Positions 14,691-28,000 of a DNA stretch of 64,000 nt are shown one piece after another. The stretch's first letter is position 1. The number at the start of each line of letters is the position of its first letter. The DNA comes from Limnomonas spitsbergensis (lineage: Eukaryota > Chlorophyta > Chlorophyceae > Chlamydomonadales), in contig JAYJMM010000039.1 in NCBI GenBank assembly GCA_037349105.1, positions 4,515,001-4,579,000 on the forward strand. The letters run 5' to 3'. The notes beneath the pieces were generated by a model. That model was not told the origin of the DNA. It was given only the letters and a program-made list of their open reading frames with translations, and did no database searches. The position numbers and the translations under genes were made by a program.

Positions 14691-14892
14691 AACCACGTGC
14701 AATCATGACAGCATCACGTGACATGCATCAAGCGCGCAAAGGCATGCCATGTACTATTGTATCATTGCCGGTGCGGGGTACCCCGGTATCCTCTGCCAGG
14801 TATGGGTGACACATTTTTCTCCGGACCCAGGTCCCTGTTTGAAGTTTGGATGGCAACTCCCGTGTGTCAGTCCAGGTGTAAGCTACTCCTTG
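14691..14892. other. Unique junction sequence after the 32-bp array
   Basis: The array ends inside a unit and runs into non-repetitive sequence with several ATGCAT and GCATGC-type words. No gene, exon or element is recognised up to the target duplication of the hAT-type element. Confidence 0.5.
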
Positions 14893-14900
14893 GGCAGAGC

Positions 14901-15104
14901 CAGTGTTTTTGTGGAATGGTTACCGCGCAACTTTCAGCTACATTTCAGCTACACTGTGGCCTACGGCCACCAGCCCCTGGTACAGCCAGCCCTGCTGCTC
15001 GGGCCTCCGACCGAAGGCCGGTCCAGGTTTGGTGTCAATCGGCCCAGGGGTGGCCGCAGCACGGCCCATCAAAGGTGGCCTGGTAACCACTAAAAAGTAC
15101 ACTG
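14901..15104 (+). mobile_element. hAT-type miniature transposon, copy 1 (204 bp)
   Basis: The element starts CAGTGTTTTTGTGG and ends TAAAAAGTACACTG, so its termini are inverted repeats of the CAGTG type. It is flanked by an 8-bp near-perfect target duplication: GGCAGAGC at 14893-14900 and GGCTGAGC at 15105-15112, with one mismatch. A second copy in the opposite orientation lies at 56956-57160 and can be aligned along its length. Eight-bp target duplications and CAG(T/G)G-like ends are hallmarks of the hAT superfamily. There is no room for a transposase, so this is a non-autonomous MITE. Short open frames inside it are fortuitous. Confidence 0.85.
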
Positions 15105-15112
15105 GGCTGAGC

Positions 15113-15437
15113 CCCAACAACCAACAACAGCCCGCCGGAGGGGGATGCTGCCAAAATATGATTGAAAGGCCTAATTTAGGGTTCAGTTTTTTTTAATGTT
15201 TGTCACTTCATGTCTCCCATGTAGGCGTAGCTAATTGACAAGTTAGACAGCGATGCAAGTTTTAACGACTCGGATCTGGTGCGCGCCCCTAAGGAAAGGT
15301 GGGGAGGGGGGTGCGCCCCCTAGGGGGGGAGAAGAGGGATGCAACCCCTAGGGGGGAGGGGGGGGGCGTCTGGCTGAATAGCCAGTGAAAAATACATGTT
15401 TCTGAACCTTTCCACCAGGCAGTAGTCCCAGCAAAAG
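15113..15437. other. Non-coding spacer with G-rich duplications
   Basis: No gene is seen. Around 15298-15366 there are long G runs, and a short duplication contains CCCCTAGGGGGGAG twice. A T-rich patch sits near 15187. Confidence 0.5.
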
Positions 15438-15850
15438 TTGATCCCAACCATGGGACTTCCAGCCATATTGGACTCCCAGCCATGTTGGACTCCAATAAAA
15501 AATGTTGGCCTCAGCTATGTTGCATTCCATTCAGCCTTGTTGGTTTCAGCAGGAGGGCCCAACATAAGTTGGTCCCAGCCAAGTTGGACTCCCAGCCATG
15601 TTGGTCCCAGCCATGTTGGTCCCAGCCAAGTTGGTCCCAGCCAAGTTGGACTCCCAGCCATGTTGGTCCCAGCCATGTTGGTCCCAGCCAAGTTGGTCCC
15701 AGCCAAGTTGGACTCCCAGCCATGTTGGACTCCAATAATCAATCCTGCAGGTTCTAGCCCTGTTGATCCCACCCATTTTGCACTCCAGGCAGCCATGAGA
15801 CTCCCACCCATGTCGCACTGCAATCAACCTTGAGGGTCACAGCAGATGTT
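15438..15850 (+). repeat. 15/17-bp minisatellite with a 62-bp higher-order period
   Basis: The core 15579-15735 consists of CCATGTTGGTCCCAG or CCAAGTTGGTCCCAG (15 bp) alternating with a 17-bp form containing TTGGACTCCC. The order 17-15-15-15 repeats exactly every 62 bp, with the 17-bp form starting at 15579, 15641 and 15703. Flanks from 15438 and to 15850 are older, degenerate units of the same theme (CCAGCCAT, GTTGGACTCC). Confidence 0.9.
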
Positions 15851-15970
15851 AATCCCAGCCAAGGTTACACTTCAATGAACCCTGTTGCAAGGATCAAATT
15901 CCCGGGCAGTGGGACAGCGCTGCTTGCTTTAACGATACTGCCGTTTGGGCACAAATCCCATACTCATAAC

Positions 15971-16050
15971 CATTTGACCGTACCGATGACCCAACCGTTT
16001 GACTGTACCGATGACCGTACCGTTTGACCGTACCGTACCGTACCGTATTG
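15971..16050 (+). repeat. TACCG-rich patch with the GTACCGTTTGACCGTACCGT motif
   Basis: Short units ACCGTACCG, GTTTGACCG and ACCGATGACC are strung together and end in a small (CCGTA)n run. The 20-bp motif recurs at 57969 and 58701 in the same orientation, and an 18-bp tandem version occupies 55895-56008. Function unknown. Confidence 0.75.
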
Positions 16051-16080
16051 CTGCACAACCCGGGATCCACATCGGACTGG

Positions 16081-19000
16081 GTGCTTCAGCAGAGTGATGA
16101 AAACTGCCCTCAACCATGACTGGTGGATGGACGAGGTTAACGAGGTGAGCCTGAACATGCCCGGGAGGATAGGGTTGGGCTTTATGTCCTTCTGTAGATG
16201 GATGACTGGTGCATTGATGGGTCCAAGGGAATGGGCTGCATCCTCCACCCACTGGCCCTTCACCCTTAATCCTAAACAAAGGGAATGGGGTATTTCTACA
16301 GAGTGGTGATTGCCCTCCTCCATGACTGGTGGATTGATGGATCCAAGGGTATGGGCTGCATCCTCCACCCACTGGCCCTTCACCCTTAATCGTAAACAAA
16401 GGGAATGGGGTATTTCTACAGAGTGGTGATTGCCCTCCTCCATGACTGGTGGATTGATGGATCCAAGGGAATGGGCTGCATCCTCCACCCACTGGCCCTT
16501 CACTCTTAATCCTAAACAAAGGGAATGGGGTATTTCTACAGAGTGGTGATTGCCCTCCTCCATGACTGGTGGATTGATGGGTCCAAGGGAATGGGCTGCA
16601 TCCTCCACCCACTGGCCCTTCACTCTTAATCCTAAACAAAGGGAATGGGGTATTTCTACAGAGTGGTGATTGCCCTCCTCCATGACTGGTGGATTGATGG
16701 ATCCAAGGGTATGGGCTGCATCCTCCACCCACTGGCCCTTCACCCTTAATCCTAAACAAAGGGAATGGGGTATTTCTACAGAGTGGTGATTGCCCTCCTC
16801 CATGACTGGTGGATTGATGGGTCCAAGGGAATGGGCTGCATCCTCCACCCACTGGCCCTTCACCCTTAATCATAAACAAAGGGAATGGGGTATTTCTACA
16901 GAGTGGTGATTGCCCTCCTCCATGACTGGTGGATTGATGGATCCAAGGGTATGGGCTGCATCCTCCACCCACTGGCCCTTCACTCTTAATCCTAAACAAA
17001 GGGAATGGGGTATTTCTACAGAGTGGTGATTGCCCTCCTCCATGACTGGTGGATTGATGGATCCAAGGGTATGGGCTGCATCCTCCACCCACTGGCCCTT
17101 CACCCTTAATCCTAAACAAAGGGAATGGGGTATTTCTACAGAGTGGTGATTGCCCTCCTCCATGACTGGTGGATTGATGGATCCAAGGTTATGGGCTGCA
17201 TCCTCCACCCACTGGCCCTTCACTTTTAATCCTAAACAAAGGGAATGGGGTATTTCTACAGAGTGGTGATTGCCCTCCTCCATGACTGGTGGATTGATGG
17301 GTCCAAGGGAATGGGCTGCATCCTCCACCCACTGGCCCTTCACTCTTAATCCTAAACAAAGGGAATGGGGTATTTCTACAGAGTGGTGATTGCCCTCCTC
17401 CATGACTGGTGGATTGATGGATCCAAGGGTATGGGCTGCATCCTCCACCCACTGGCCCTTCACCCTTAATCCTAAACAAAGGGAATGGGGTATTTCTACA
17501 GAGTGGTGATTGCCCTCCTCCATGACTGGTGGATTGATGAGTCCAAGGGAATGGGCTGCATCCTCCACCCACTGGCCCTTCACCCTTAATCCTAAACAAA
17601 GGGAATGGGGTATTTCTACAGAGTGGTGATTGCCCTCCTCCATGACTGGTGGATTGATGGGTCCAAGGGAATGGGCTGCATCCTCCACCCACTGGCCCTT
17701 CACCCTTAATCCTAAACAAAGGGAATGGGGTATTTCTACAGAGTGGTGATTGCCCTCCTCCATGACTGGTGGATTGATGGGTCCAAGGGAATGGGCTGCA
17801 TCCTCCACCCACTGGCCCTTCACCCTTAATCCTAAACAAAGGGAATGGGGTATTTCTACAGAGTGGTGATTGTCCTCCTCCATGACTGGTGGATTGATGG
17901 ATCCAAGGGTATGGGCTGCATCCTCCACCCACTGGCCCTTCACCCTTAATCCTAAACAAAGGGAATGGGGTATTTCTACAGAGTGGTGATTGCCCTCCTC
18001 CATGACTGGTGGATTGATGGGTCCAAGGGAATGGGCTGCATCCTCCACCCACTGGCCCTTCACCCTTAATCCTAAACAAAGGGAATGGGGTATTTCTACA
18101 GAGTGGTGATTGTCCTCCTCCATGACTGGTGGATTGATGGATCCAAGGGTATGGGCTGCATCCTCCACCCACTGGCCCTTCACCCTTAATCCTAAACAAA
18201 GGGAATGGGGTATTTCTACAGAGTGGTGATTGCCCTCCTCCATGACTGGTGGATTGATGAGTCCAAGGGAATGGGCTGCATCCTCCACCCACTGGCCCTT
18301 CACCCTTAATCCTAAACAAAGGGAATGGGGTATTTCTACAGAGTGGTGATTGCCCTCCTCCATGACTGGTGGATTGATGGGTCCAAGGGAATGGGCTGCA
18401 TCCTCCACCCACTGGCCCTTCACTCTTAATCCTAAACAAAGGGAATGGGGTATTTCTACAGAGTGGTGATTGCCCTCCTCCATGACTGGTGGATTGATGG
18501 GTCCAAGGGTATGGGCTGCATCCTCCACCCACTGGCCCTTCACCCTTAATCCTAATCAAAGGGAATGGGGTATTTCTACAGAGTGGTGATTGCCCTCCTC
18601 CATGACTGGTGGATTGATGGATCCAAGGGAATGGGCTGCATCCTCCACCCACTGGCCCTTCACCCTGAATCCTAAACAAAGGGAATGGGGTATTTCTACA
18701 GAGTGGTGATTGCCCTCCTCCATGACTGGTGGATTGATGGGTCCAAGGGAATGGGCTGCATCCTCCACCCACTTGCCCTTCACTCTTAATCCTAAACAAA
18801 GGGAATGGGGTATTTCTACAGAGTGGTGATTGCCCTCCTCCATGACTGGTGGATTGATGGGTCCAAGGGAATGGGCTGCATCCTCCACCCACTGGCCCTT
18901 CACCCTTAATCCTAAACAAAGGGAATGGGGTATTTCTACAGAGTGGTGATTGCCCTCCTCCATGACTGGTGGATTGATGGGTCCATGGGAATGGGCTGCA

Positions 19001-22000
19001 TCCTCCACCCACTGGCCCTTCACTCTTAATCCTAAACAAAGGGAATGGGGTATTTCTACAGAGTGGTGATTGCCCTCCTCCATGACTGGTGGATTGATGG
19101 GTCCAAGGGAATGGGCTGCATCCTCCACCCACTGGCCCTTCACTCTTAATCCTAAACAAAGGGAATGGGGTATTTCTACAGAGTGGTGATTGCCCTCCTC
19201 CATGACTGGTGGATTGATGGGTCCAAGGGAATGGGCTGCATCCTCCACCCACTGGCCCTTCACCCTTAATCCTAAACAAAGGGAATGGGGTATTTCTACA
19301 GAGTGGTGATTGCCCTCCTCCATGACTGGTGGATTGATGGGTCCAAGGGAATGGGCTGCATCCTCCACCCACTGGCCCTTCACCCTGAATCCTAAACAAA
19401 GGGAATGGGGTATTTCTACAGAGTGGTGATTGCCCTCCTCCATGACTGGTGGATTGATGGGTCCAAGGGAATGGGCTGCATCCTCCACCCACTGGCCCTT
19501 CACTCTTAATCCTAAACAAAGGGAATGGGGTATTTCTACAGAGTGGTGATTGCCCTCCTCCATGACTGGTGGATTGATGGGTCCAAGGGAATGGGCTGCA
19601 TCCTCCACCCACTGGCCCTTCACCCTTAATCCTAAACAAAGGGAATGGGGTATTTCTACAGAGTGGTGATTGCCCTCCTCCATGACTGGTGGATTGATGG
19701 GTCCAAGGGAATGGGCTGCATCCTCCACCCACTGGCCCTTCACCCTTAATCCTAAACAAAGGGAATGGGGTGTGTCTACAGAGTGGTGATTGCCCTCCTC
19801 CATGACTGGTGGATTGATGGGTCCAAGGGAATGGGCTGCATCCTCCACCCACTGGCCCTTCACCCTGAATCCTAAACAAAGGGAATGGGGTATTTCTACA
19901 GAGCGGTGATTGCCCTCCTCCATGACTGGTGGATTGATGGGTCCAAGGGAATGGGCTGCATCCTCCACCCACTGGCCCTTCACTCTTAATCCTAAACAAA
20001 GGGAATGGGGTATTTCTACAGAGTGGTGATTGCCCTCCTCCATGACTGGTGGATTGATGGGTCCAAGGGAATGGGCTGCATCCTCCACCCACTGGCCCTT
20101 CACCCTGAATCCTAAACAAAGGGAATGGGGTATTTCTACAGAGTGGTGATTGCCCTCCTCCATGACTGGTGGATTGATGGGTCCAAGGGAATGGGCTGCA
20201 TCCTCCACCCACTGGCCCTTCACTCTTAATCCTAAACAAAGGGAATGGGGTATTTCTACAGAGTGGTGATTGCCCTCCTCCATGACTGGTGGATTGATGG
20301 ATCCAAGGTTATGGGCTGCATCCTCCACCCACTGGCCCTTCACTCTTAATCCTAAACAAAGGGAATGGGGTATTTCTACAGAGTGGTGATTGCCCTCCTC
20401 CATGACTGGTGCATTGATGGATCCAAGGGTATGGGCTGCATCCTCCACCCACTGGCCCTTCACTCTTAATCCTAAACAAAGGGAATGGGGTATTTCTACA
20501 GAGTGGTGATTGCCCTCCTCCATGACTGGTGGATTGATGGATCCAAGGGTATGGGCTGCATCCTCCACCCACTGGCCCTTCACCCTTAATCCTAAACAAA
20601 GGGAATGGGGTATTTCTACAGAGTGGTGATTGCCCTCCTCCATGACTGGTGGATTGATGGGTCCAAGGGAATGGGCTGCATCCTCCACCCACTGGCCCTT
20701 CACCCTTAATCCTAAACAAAGGGAATGGGGTATTTCTACAGAGTGGTGATTGCCCTCCTCCATGACTGGTGGATTGATGGATCCAAGGGTATTGGCTGCA
20801 TCCTCCACCCACTGGCCCTTCGCCCTGAATCCTAAACAAAGGGAATGGGGTATTTCTACAGAGTGGTGATTGCCCTCCTCCATGACTGGTGGATTGATGG
20901 GTCCAAGGGAATGGGCTGCATCCTCCACCCACTGGCCCTTCACTCTTAATCCTAAACAAAGGGAATGGGGTATTTCTACAGAGTGGTGATTGCCCTCCTT
21001 CATGACTGGTGGATTGATGGGTCCAAGGGAATGGGCTGCATCCTCCACCCACTTGCCCTTCACTCTTAATCCTAAACAAAGGGAATGGGGTATTTCTACA
21101 GAGTGGTGATTGCCCTCCTCCATGACTGGTGGATTGATGGGTCCAAGGGAATGGGCTGCATCCTCCACCCACTGGCCCTTCACCCTTAATCCTAAACAAA
21201 GGGAATGGGGTATTTCTACAGAGTGGTGATTGCCCTCCTCCATGACTGGTGGATTGATGGGTCCAAGGGAATGGGCTGCATCCTCCACCCACTGGCCCTT
21301 CACTCTTAATCCTAAACAAAGGGAATGGGGTATTTCTACAGAGTGGTGATTGCCCTCCTCCATGACTGGTGGATTGATGGGTCCAAGGGAATGGGCTGCA
21401 TCCTCCACCCACTGGCCCTTCACTCTTAATCCTAAACAAAGGGAATGGGGTATTTCTACAGAGTGGTGATTGCCCTCCTCCATGACTGGTGGATTGATGG
21501 GTCCAAGGGAATGGGCTGCATCCTCCACCCACTGGCCCTTCACCCTTAATCCTAAACAAAGGGAATGGGGTGTTTCTACAGAGTGGTGATTGCCCTCCTC
21601 CATGACTGGTGGATTGATGGGTCCAAGGGAATGGGCTGCATCCTCCACCCACTGGCCCTTCACTCTTAATCCTAAACAAAGGGAATGGGGTATTTCTACA
21701 GAGTGGTGATTGCCCTCCTCCATGACTGGTGGATTGATGGGTCCAAGGGAATGGGCTGCATCCTCCACCCACTGGCCCTTCACTCTTAATCCTAAACAAA
21801 GGGAATGGGGTATTTCTACAGAGTGGTGATTGCCCTCCTCCATGACTGGTGGATTGATGGGTCCAAGGGAATGGGCTGCATCCTCCACCCACTGGCCCTT
21901 CACCCTTAATCCTAAACAAAGGGAATGGGGTGTTTCTACAGAGTGTTGATTGCCCTCCTCCATGACTGGTGGATTGATGGGTCCAAGGGAATGGGCTGCA

Positions 22001-25000
22001 TCCTCCACCCACTTGCCCTTCACTCTTAATCCTAAACAAAGGGAATGGGGTATTTCTACAGAGCGGTGATTGCCCTCCTCCATGACTGGTGGATTGATGG
22101 GTCCAAGGGAATGGGCTGCATCCTCCACCCACTGGCCCTTCACTCTTAATCCTAAACAAAGGGAATGGGGTATTTCTACAGAGTGGTGATTGCCCTCCTC
22201 CATGACTGGTGGATTGATGGGTCCAAGGGAATGGGCTGCATCCTCCACCCACTGGCCCTTCACCCTTAATCCTAAACAAAGGGAATGGGGTATTTCTACA
22301 GAGTGGTGATTGCCCTCCTCCATGACTGGTGGATTGATGGGTCCAAGGGAATGGGCTGCATCCTCCACCCACTGGCCCTTCACTCTTAATCCTAAACAAA
22401 GGGAATGGGGTATTTCTACAGAGTGGTGATTGCCCTCCTCCATGACTGGTGGATTGATGGATCCAAGGTTATGGGCTGCATCCTCCACCCACTGGCCCTT
22501 CACTCTTAATCCTAAACAAAGGGAATGGGGTATTTCTACAGAGTGGTGATTGCCCTCCTCCATGACTGGTGGATTGATGGATCCAAGGGTATGGGCTGCA
22601 TCCTCCACCCACTGGCCCTTCACTCTTAATCCTAAACAAAGGGAATGGGGTATTTCTACAGAGTGGTGATTGCCCTCCTCCATGACTGGTGGATTGATGG
22701 ATCCAAGGGTATGGGCTGCATCCTCCACCCACTGGCCCTTCACCCTTAATCCTAAACAAAGGGAATGGGGTATTTCTACAGAGTGGTGATTGCCCTCCTC
22801 CATGACTGGTGGATTGATGGGTCCAAGGGAATGGGCTGCATCCTCCACCCACTGGCCCTTCACCCTGAATCCTAAACAAAGGGAATGGGGTATTTCTACA
22901 GAGTGGTGATTGCCCTCCTCCATGACTGGTGGATTGATGGGTCCAAGGGAATGGGCTGCATCCTCCACCCACTGGCCCTTCACTCTTAATCCTAAACAAA
23001 CGGAATGGGGTATTTCTACAGAGTGGTGATTGCCCTCCTTCATGACTGGTGGATTGATGGGTCCAAGGGAATGGGCTGCATCCTCCACCCACTTGCCCTT
23101 CACTCTTTATCCTAAACAAAGGGAATGGGGTATTTCTACAGAGTGGTGATTGCCCTCCTCCATGACTGGTGGATTGATGGGTCCAAGGGAATGGGCTGCA
23201 TCCTCCACCCACTGGCCCTTCACCCTTAATCCTAAACAAAGGGAATGGGGTATTTCTACAGAGTGGTGATTGCCCTCCTCCATGACTGGTGGATTGATGG
23301 GTCCAAGGGAATGGGCTGCATCCTCCACCCACTGGCCCTTCACTCTTAATCCTAAACAAAGGGAATAGGGTATTTCTACAGAGTGGTGATTGCCCTCCTC
23401 CATGACTGGTGGATTGATGGGTCCAAGGGAATGGGCTGCATCCTCCACCCACTGGCCCTTCACTCTTAATCCTAAACAAAGGGAATGGGGTATTTCTACA
23501 GAGTGGTGATTGCCCTCCTCCATGACTGGTGGATTGATGGGTCCAAGGGAATGGGCTGCATCCTCCACCCACTGGCCCTTCACCCTTAATCCTAAACAAA
23601 GGGAATGGGGTGTTTCTACAGAGTGGTGATTGCCCTCCTCCATGACTGGTGGATTGATGGGTCCAAGGGAATGGGCTGCATCCTCCACCCACTGGCCCTT
23701 CACTCTTAATCCTAAACAAAGGGAATGGGGTATTTCTACAGAGTGGTGATTGCCCTCCTCCATGACTGGTGGATTGATGGGTCCAAGGGAATGGGCTGCA
23801 TCCTCCACCCACTGGCCCTTCACTCTTAATCCTAAACAAAGGGAATGGGGTATTTCTACAGAGTGGTGATTGCCCTCCTCCATGACTGGTGGATTGATGG
23901 ATCCAAGGGTATGGGCTGCATCCTCCACCCACTGGCCCTTCACCCTTAATCCTAAACAAAGGGAATGGGGTATTTCTACAGAGTGGTGATTGCCCTCCTC
24001 CATGACTGGTGGATTGATGAGTCCAAGGTAATGGGCTGCATCCTCCACCCACTGGCCCTTCACCCTTAATCCTAAACAAAGGGAATGGGGTATTTCTACA
24101 GAGTGGTGATTGCCCTCCTCCATGACTGGTGGATTGATGGGTCCAAGGGAATGGGCTGCATCCTCCACCCACTGGCCCTTCACCCTGAATCCTAAACAAA
24201 GGGAATGGGGTATTTCTACAGAGTGGTGATTGCCCTCCTCCATGACTGGTGGATTGATGGGTCCAAGGGAATGGGCTGCATCCTCCACCCACTGGCCCTT
24301 CACCCTTAATCCTAAACAAAGGGAATGGGGTATTTCTACAGAGTGGTGATTGTCCCTCCTCCATGACTGGTGGATTGATGGATCCAAGGGTATGGGCTGC
24401 ATCCTCCACCCACTGGCCCTTCACCCTCAATCCTAAACAAAGGGAATGGGGTATTTCTACAGAGTGGTGATTGCCCTCCTCCATAACTGGTGGATTGATG
24501 GGTCCAAGGGAATGGGCTGCATCCTCCACCCACTGGCCCTTCACCCTTAATCCTAAACAAAGGGAATGGGGTATTTCTACAGAGTGGTGATTGCCCTCCT
24601 CCATGACTGGTGGATTGATGGGTCCAAGGGAATGGGCTGCATCCTCCACCCACTGGCCCTTCACCCTTAATCCTAAACAAAGGGAATGGGGTATTTCTAC
24701 AGAGTGGTGATTGCCCTCCTCCATGACTGGTGGATTGATGGGTCCAAGGGAATGGGCTGCATCCTCCACCCACTGGCCCTTCACTCTTAATCCTAAACAA
24801 AGGGAATGGGGTATTTCTACAGAGTGGTGATTGCCCTCCTCCATGACTGGTGGATTGATGGGTCCAAGGGTATGGGCTGCATCCTCCACCCACTGGCCCT
24901 TCACCCTTAATCCTAAACAAAGGGAATGGGGTATTTCTACAGAGTGGTGATTGCCCTCCTCCATGACTGGTGGATTGATGTGTCCAAGGGAATGGGCTGC

Positions 25001-28000
25001 ATCCTCCACCCACTGGCCCTTCACCCTTAATCCTAAACAAAGGGAATGGGGTATTTCTACAGAGTGGTGATTGCCCTCCTCCATGACTGGTGGATTGATG
25101 GGTCCAAGGGAATGGGCTGCATCCTCCACCCACTTGCCCTTCACTCTTAATCCTAAACAAAGGGAATGGGGTATTTCTACAGAGTGGTGATTGCCCTCCT
25201 CCATGACTGGTGGATTGATGGGTCCAAGGGAATGGGCTGCATCCTCCACCCACTGGCCCTTCACTCTTAATCCTAAACAAAGGGAATGGGGTATTTCTAC
25301 AGAGTGGTGATTGCCCTCCTCCATGACTGGTGGATTGATGGGTCCAAGGGAATGGGCTGCATCCTCCACCCACTGGCCCTTCACCCTTAATCCTAAACAA
25401 AGGGAATGGGGTGTTTCTACAGAGTGGTGATTGCCCTCCTCCATGACTGGTGGATTGATGGGTCCAAGGGAATGGGCTGCATCCTCCACCCACTGGCCCT
25501 TCACTCTTAATCCTAAACAAAGGGAATGGGGTATTTCTACAGAGTGGTGATTGCCCTCCTCCATGACTGGTGGATTGATGGGTCCAAGGGAATGGGCTGC
25601 ATCCTCCACCCACTGGCCCTTCACTCTTAATCCTAAACAAAGGGAATGGGGTATTTCTACAGAGTGGTGATTGCCCTCCTCCATGACTGGTGGATTGATG
25701 GGTCCAAGGGAATGGGCTGCATCCTCCACCCACTGGCCCTTCACCCTGAATCCTAAACAAAGGGAATGGGGTATTTCTACAGAGTGGTGATTGCCCTCCT
25801 CCATGACTGGTGGATTGATGGGTCCAAGGGAATGGGCTGCATCCTCCACCCACTGGCCCTTCACCCTTAATCCTAAACAAAGGGAATGGGGTGTTTCTAC
25901 AGAGTGGTGATTGCCCTCCTCCATGACTGGTGGATTGATGGGTCCAAGGGAATGGGCTGCATCCTCCACCCACTGGCCCTTCACTCTTAATCCTAAACAA
26001 AGGGAATGGGTTATTTCTACAGAGCGGTGATTGCCCTCCTCCATGACTGGTGGATTGATGGATCCAAGGGAATGGGCTGCATCCTCCACCCACTGGCCCT
26101 TCACTCTTAATCCTAAACAAAGGGAATGGGGTATTTCTACAGAGTGGTGATTGCCCTCCTCCATGACTGGTGGATTGATGGGTCCAAGGGAATGGGCTGC
26201 ATCCTCCACCCACTGGCCCTTCACCCTGAATCCTAAACAAAGGGAATGGGGTATTTCTACAGAGTGGTGATTGCCCTCCTCCATGACTGGTGGATTGATG
26301 GGTCCAAGGGAATGGGCTGCATCCTCCACCCACTGGCCCTTCACTCTTAATCCTAAACAAAGGGAATGGGGTATTTCTACAGAGTGGTGATTGCCCTCCT
26401 CCATGACTGGTGGATTGATGGATCCAAGGTTATGGGCTGCATCCTCCACCCACTGGCCCTTCACTCTTAATCCTAAACAAAGGGAATGGGGTATTTCTAC
26501 AGAGTGGTGATTGCCCTCCTCCATGACTGGTGGATTGATGGATCCAAGGGTATGGGCTGCATCCTCCACCCACTGGCCCTTCACTCTTAATCCTAAACAA
26601 AGGGAATGGGGTATTTCTACAGAGTGGTGATTGCCCTCCTCCATGACTGGTGGATTGATGGATCCAAGGGTATGGGCTGCATCCTCCACCCACTGGCCCT
26701 TCACCCTTAATCCTAAACAAAGGGAATGGGGTATTTCTACAGAGTGGTGATTGCCCTCCTCCATGACTGGTGGATTGATGGGTCCAAGGGAATGGGCTGC
26801 ATCCTCCACCCACTGGCCCTTCACCCTGAATCCTAAACAAAGGGAATGGGGTATTTCTACAGAGTGGTGATTGCCCTCCTCCATGACTGGTGGATTGATG
26901 GGTCCAAGGGAATGGGCTGCATCCTCCACCCACTGGCCCTTCACTCTTAATCCTAAACAAAGGGAATGGGGTATTTCTACAGAGTGGTGATTGCCCTCCT
27001 TCATGACTGGTGGATTGATGGGTCCAAGGGAATGGGCTGCATCCTCCACCCACTTGCCCTTCACTCTTAATCCTAAACAAAGGGAATGGGGTATTTCTAC
27101 AGAGTGGTGATTGCCCTCCTCCATGACTGGTGGATTGATGGGTCCAAGGGAATGGGCTGCATCCTCCACCCACTGGCCCTTCACCCTTAATCCTAAACAA
27201 AGGGAATGGGGTATTTCTACAGAGTGGTGATTGCCCTCCTCCATGACTGGTGGATTGATGGGTCCAAGGGAATGGGCTGCATCCTCCACCCACTGGCCCT
27301 TCACTCTTAATCCTAAACAAAGGGAATAGGGTATTTCTACAGAGTGGTGATTGCCCTCCTCCATGACTGGTGGATTGATGGGTCCAAGGGAATGGGCTGC
27401 ATCCTCCACCCACTGGCCCTTCACTCTTAATCCTAAACAAAGGGAATGGGGTATTTCTACAGAGTGGTGATTGCCCTCCTCCATGACTGGTGGATTGATG
27501 GGTCCAAGGGAATGGGCTGCATCCTCCACCCACTGGCCCTTCACCCTTAATCCTAAACAAAGGGAATGGGGTGTTTCTACAGAGTGGCGATTGCCCTCCT
27601 CCATGACTGGTGGATTGATGGGTCCAAGGGAATGGGCTGCATCCTCCACCCACTGGCCCTTCACTCTTAATCCTAAACAAAGGGAATGGGGTATTTCTAC
27701 AGAGTGGTGATTGCCCTCCTCCATGACTGGTGGATTGATGGGTCCAAGGGAATGGGCTGCATCCTCCACCCACTGGCCCTTCACTCTTAATCCTAAACAA
27801 AGGGAATGGGGTATTTCTACAGAGTGGTGATTGCCCTCCTCCATGACTGGTGGATTGATGGATCCAAGGGTATGGGCTGCATCCTCCACCCACTGGCCCT
27901 TCACCCTTAATCCTAAACAAAGGGAATGGGGTATTTCTACAGAGTGGTGATTGCCCTCCTCCATGACTGGTGGATTGATGAGTCCAAGGTAATGGGCTGC

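Noticed and set aside
11..14721. Very long forward open frames (up to 3289 codons) as giant Cys-rich repeat proteins
   Set aside because: All three frames read the same 32-residue cycle because the 32-bp unit has no stops. There are no non-repeat domains, and the frames overlap each other completely.
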